7,231 bases of DNA from Clostridia bacterium (GTDB lineage: Bacteria; Bacillota; Clostridia; Oscillospirales; CAG-382), in contig JAGADB010000134.1 in NCBI GenBank assembly GCA_017613815.1, positions 1-7,231 of the forward strand, given 5' to 3'. Position 1 is the first letter of the stretch, and each line of letters opens with the position of its first letter. A program made the translations under genes and the position numbers. The notes below the pieces were generated by a model. The model was given only the letters and a program-made list of their open reading frames with translations, was not told where the DNA came from and did no database searches. This document shows positions 5,535-7,231 of this stretch, one piece after another.

Positions 5535-5540
5535 CACCTC
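5535..5540 (-). promoter_or_regulatory. Ribosome binding site of the YycH-like gene (decides a GTG start)
   Basis: GAGGTG at 5540-5535 sits 6 bases ahead of GTG at 5528. The GTG within this site (5537) is in the same frame, so an automatic caller may extend the protein by three residues wrongly. Confidence 0.8.
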
Positions 5541-5578
5541 TTTTTTATTGATTTTTTACCTTTTTTTGCCCTGTTTTT

Positions 5579-5974
5579 TTACGGGTTTTCGGGGGTATCC
5601 TCCGGTTTTTCCGCATTCATATTCCCGGATTCAATCTCCTTTAAGAGCTCGGAAATCCTTGCTCCGTGCGCAAGTCCCGCGTCTTTTATAAACGTAATTT
5701 CGGGCGTGTTACGAAGGTTTATCCTCGACGAAAGTTCCTTTTTGATGAATCCCATCGCCGAGTACAGTCCCGCCTTTACCTCCTTGTCTATGCCGCTCAT
5801 ATGGCTGTAATAGACCTTACAGTATTTAAGGTCGGGCGTGGTTTCCGTCTTTATCACGCTTACGAAATTATTTTCGACTCTCGGGTCCTTTACCTCTCGC
5901 AGAATATAAGTGAGTTCTCTCGATATGTCTTCGTTTACTCTGTCTATGTGAAAATGCGGTCTTTTTGACGGCAT
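5579..5974 (-). CDS. rbfA: 30S ribosome-binding factor RbfA
   Basis: RbfA binds the immature small ribosomal subunit near the 5' end of 16S rRNA and helps its late maturation, notably in the cold. The 131 residues are of normal length. A KH-like fold is indicated by the family blocks R-x-NE-x-I-x-RE (residues 12-20), the KDPR motif (29-32), KYCKVYYS (50-57) and the strand-helix region around RNTPEITFIKD (88-98). A GAR motif follows at 104-106. The last residues (PEDTPENP) are a variable charged tail. The start has GGAGG (5987-5983) 8 bases upstream. It follows infB after 30 bases, the usual order in Firmicutes. However, the gene downstream is YycH-like instead of the frequent DHH phosphoesterase (nrnA) or truB. 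Confidence 0.94.
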   Translation of the reverse strand: MPSKRPHFHIDRVNEDISRELTYILREVKDPRVENNFVSVIKTETTPDLKYCKVYYSHMSGIDKEVKAGLYSAMGFIKKELSSRINLRNTPEITFIKDAGLAHGARISELLKEIESGNMNAEKPEDTPENP

Positions 5975-6004
5975 CTTTTCTCCCTCCGGGCTATTTTACC
6001 CTAA

Positions 6005-7231
6005 TTATTTTACTTCTCTTTTTACTTCTTCCATAATGAACGCTTCAAGGATATCGAGTTCCTTTATGTCGTTGAAGCGCTCGAGCGCGATTCCGCATTC
6101 GTAGCCGCTTGCAACTTCCCTTACGTCGTCCTTGAATCTCTTTAAGGAGCTTATCTTATCTTCATAGATAACGACGCCGTCGCGGATTACTCTTATCTGC
6201 GAGTTTCTCGTTATCTTGCCGTCCTGGATATACGAGCCCGCAACAAAGCCTATACCCGGCACGTGTATCGTCTTTCTGACTTCCGCGTGTCCGAGCACCG
6301 TTTCTTTGAATTCCGGCTCGAGCATTCCGTTGATGGCGGCGGTGATTTCCTCGATGCATTCGTATATTACCCTATACGTTCTTATATCGACCTTCTGCGC
6401 TTCGGCGGTGTCTATCGCGTTTTTATCCGGTCTTACGTTGAATCCGACGATTATCGCGTTTGACGCCGACGCAAGCATTACGTCGCCTTCGGTTATTCCG
6501 CCGACCGCCGAATGTATTACCTTTACCTTTACTTCTTCGGTCGATATCTTTTCAAGCGATGATTTTACCGCTTCCGCGGAGCCCTGAACGTCCGCTTTTA
6601 CGATTACGGCAAGTTCCTTTGCGCCCTCGTTTAACTGGCTGAACAGCGCGTCGAGCGACACCTTTGCGTTTGCCTTGAATACCTCTTCCTTGGCTTCGGT
6701 CTTTCTCTTTTCGATGAGTTCCTTCGCCATCTTTTCGTTTGCGACGGTTCTCATTTCGTCGCCGCCCTCGGGCACTTCCGAAAGTCCCGTGATTTCAACG
6801 GGCGTTGACGGTCCCGCTTCCTTTATGACTTTGCCGTTATAGTCGGTCATCGCCCTTACTCTGCCTATCGCGGTGCCGGCTATGACCATATCTCCCCTAT
6901 GGAGTATGCCCGCCTGGATGAGCACGGTTGCGACGGGGCCTCTGCCCTTATCGAGTTTTGCTTCTATTACTATACCTCTTGCGGGGCACTTATAGTTTGC
7001 TTTGAGTTCCTTCATATCGGCGACGAGCAGCACCATTTCGAGCAGTTCTTCGATACCCTGCTTTTTGAGCGCCGAAACGGGAACGCATATCGTGTCTCCG
7101 CCCCATTCCTCGGGAACGAGGTCGTAGGCGGTGAGCGCCTGCTTTACGGCTTCTATGTTTGCGCCGGCTTTATCTATCTTATTGATTGCGACGATAATCG
7201 ATACTCCCGCCGCTTTCGCGTGGTTTATCGC
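6005..7231 (-). CDS. infB: Translation initiation factor IF-2, C-terminal part (5' end outside window)
   Basis: IF-2 is the GTPase that places initiator fMet-tRNA on the small subunit and promotes subunit joining. The frame stays open to the right edge, giving the last 408 residues; the N-terminal region and the G1-G3 motifs lie outside the window. The start of the visible part is the end of the G domain: NKID (residues 17-20, guanine recognition, G4) and SAL (53-55, G5). Domain II is a beta barrel (about 75-170, with ARGIVIEAKLDKGRGPVAT). Domain III contains VKADVQGSAEAV and SAVGGITEGDV (about 190-285). The C-terminal fMet-tRNA-binding barrel follows, with a typical GxVAGSYIQDGKI-like stretch near its middle. 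An ATG at 7036 is internal, not a start. rbfA follows after 30 bases, probably in one operon. Confidence 0.96.
   Translation of the reverse strand, partial: AINHAKAAGVSIIVAINKIDKAGANIEAVKQALTAYDLVPEEWGGDTICVPVSALKKQGIEELLEMVLLVADMKELKANYKCPARGIVIEAKLDKGRGPVATVLIQAGILHRGDMVIAGTAIGRVRAMTDYNGKVIKEAGPSTPVEITGLSEVPEGGDEMRTVANEKMAKELIEKRKTEAKEEVFKANAKVSLDALFSQLNEGAKELAVIVKADVQGSAEAVKSSLEKISTEEVKVKVIHSAVGGITEGDVMLASASNAIIVGFNVRPDKNAIDTAEAQKVDIRTYRVIYECIEEITAAINGMLEPEFKETVLGHAEVRKTIHVPGIGFVAGSYIQDGKITRNSQIRVIRDGVVIYEDKISSLKRFKDDVREVASGYECGIALERFNDIKELDILEAFIMEEVKREVK

Noticed and set aside
5529..5537. GTG at 5537 as start of the YycH-like gene
   Set aside because: This GTG is part of the GAGGTG ribosome binding site that serves the GTG at 5528.

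Overview
The window looks like a chromosomal segment of a Gram-positive, Clostridia-like bacterium. The evidence is strong Shine-Dalgarno sites (AAAGGAG, GGAGG), intrinsic terminators, a SAM-family riboswitch that acts by transcription termination, a MurA of the ordinary bacterial type and a pair of proteins resembling YycH/YycI. The exact lineage cannot be fixed from the sequence alone. Coding regions are of balanced composition, while intergenic stretches are strongly AT-rich.

Layout, left to right. At the left edge (2-460, plus strand) is the 3' part of a gene of unknown function, closed by a textbook intrinsic terminator. All other genes lie on the minus strand. Read in their own direction from the right edge they are: infB (IF-2, 5' part outside the window), rbfA, a YycH-like membrane-anchored protein, a YycI-like membrane-anchored protein (overlapping the previous gene by 11 bases), murA with its terminator, a small zinc-ribbon membrane protein with a Gln/Pro/Met/Tyr-rich linker, and finally a riboswitch-controlled gene for a 115-residue protein of unknown function.

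The infB-rbfA pair is a standard translation/ribosome-maturation module. The YycH/YycI-like pair and murA are cell-envelope functions. In Bacillus and relatives YycHI tunes the WalK kinase, which governs wall metabolism, so their place next to murA is plausible, but no walR or walK is present here. The zinc-ribbon protein has its own candidate promoter.

The most interesting part is 969-1182. A promoter with 17-base spacing is followed by an RNA with the features of the SAM-I riboswitch clan: a P2 stem with a canonical kink-turn, GCAACC and GGTGCTAA core strands, and a 4-bp loop pseudoknot. Its P1 3' strand can pair either in P1 or with the 5' arm of a terminator, which predicts an OFF switch. 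The aptamer has no room for a P4 helix, and a second intrinsic terminator follows the first. The controlled gene (587-934) matches no methionine or SAM-metabolism family I can recognise, so it is a candidate for an undescribed member of the SAM/methionine response.
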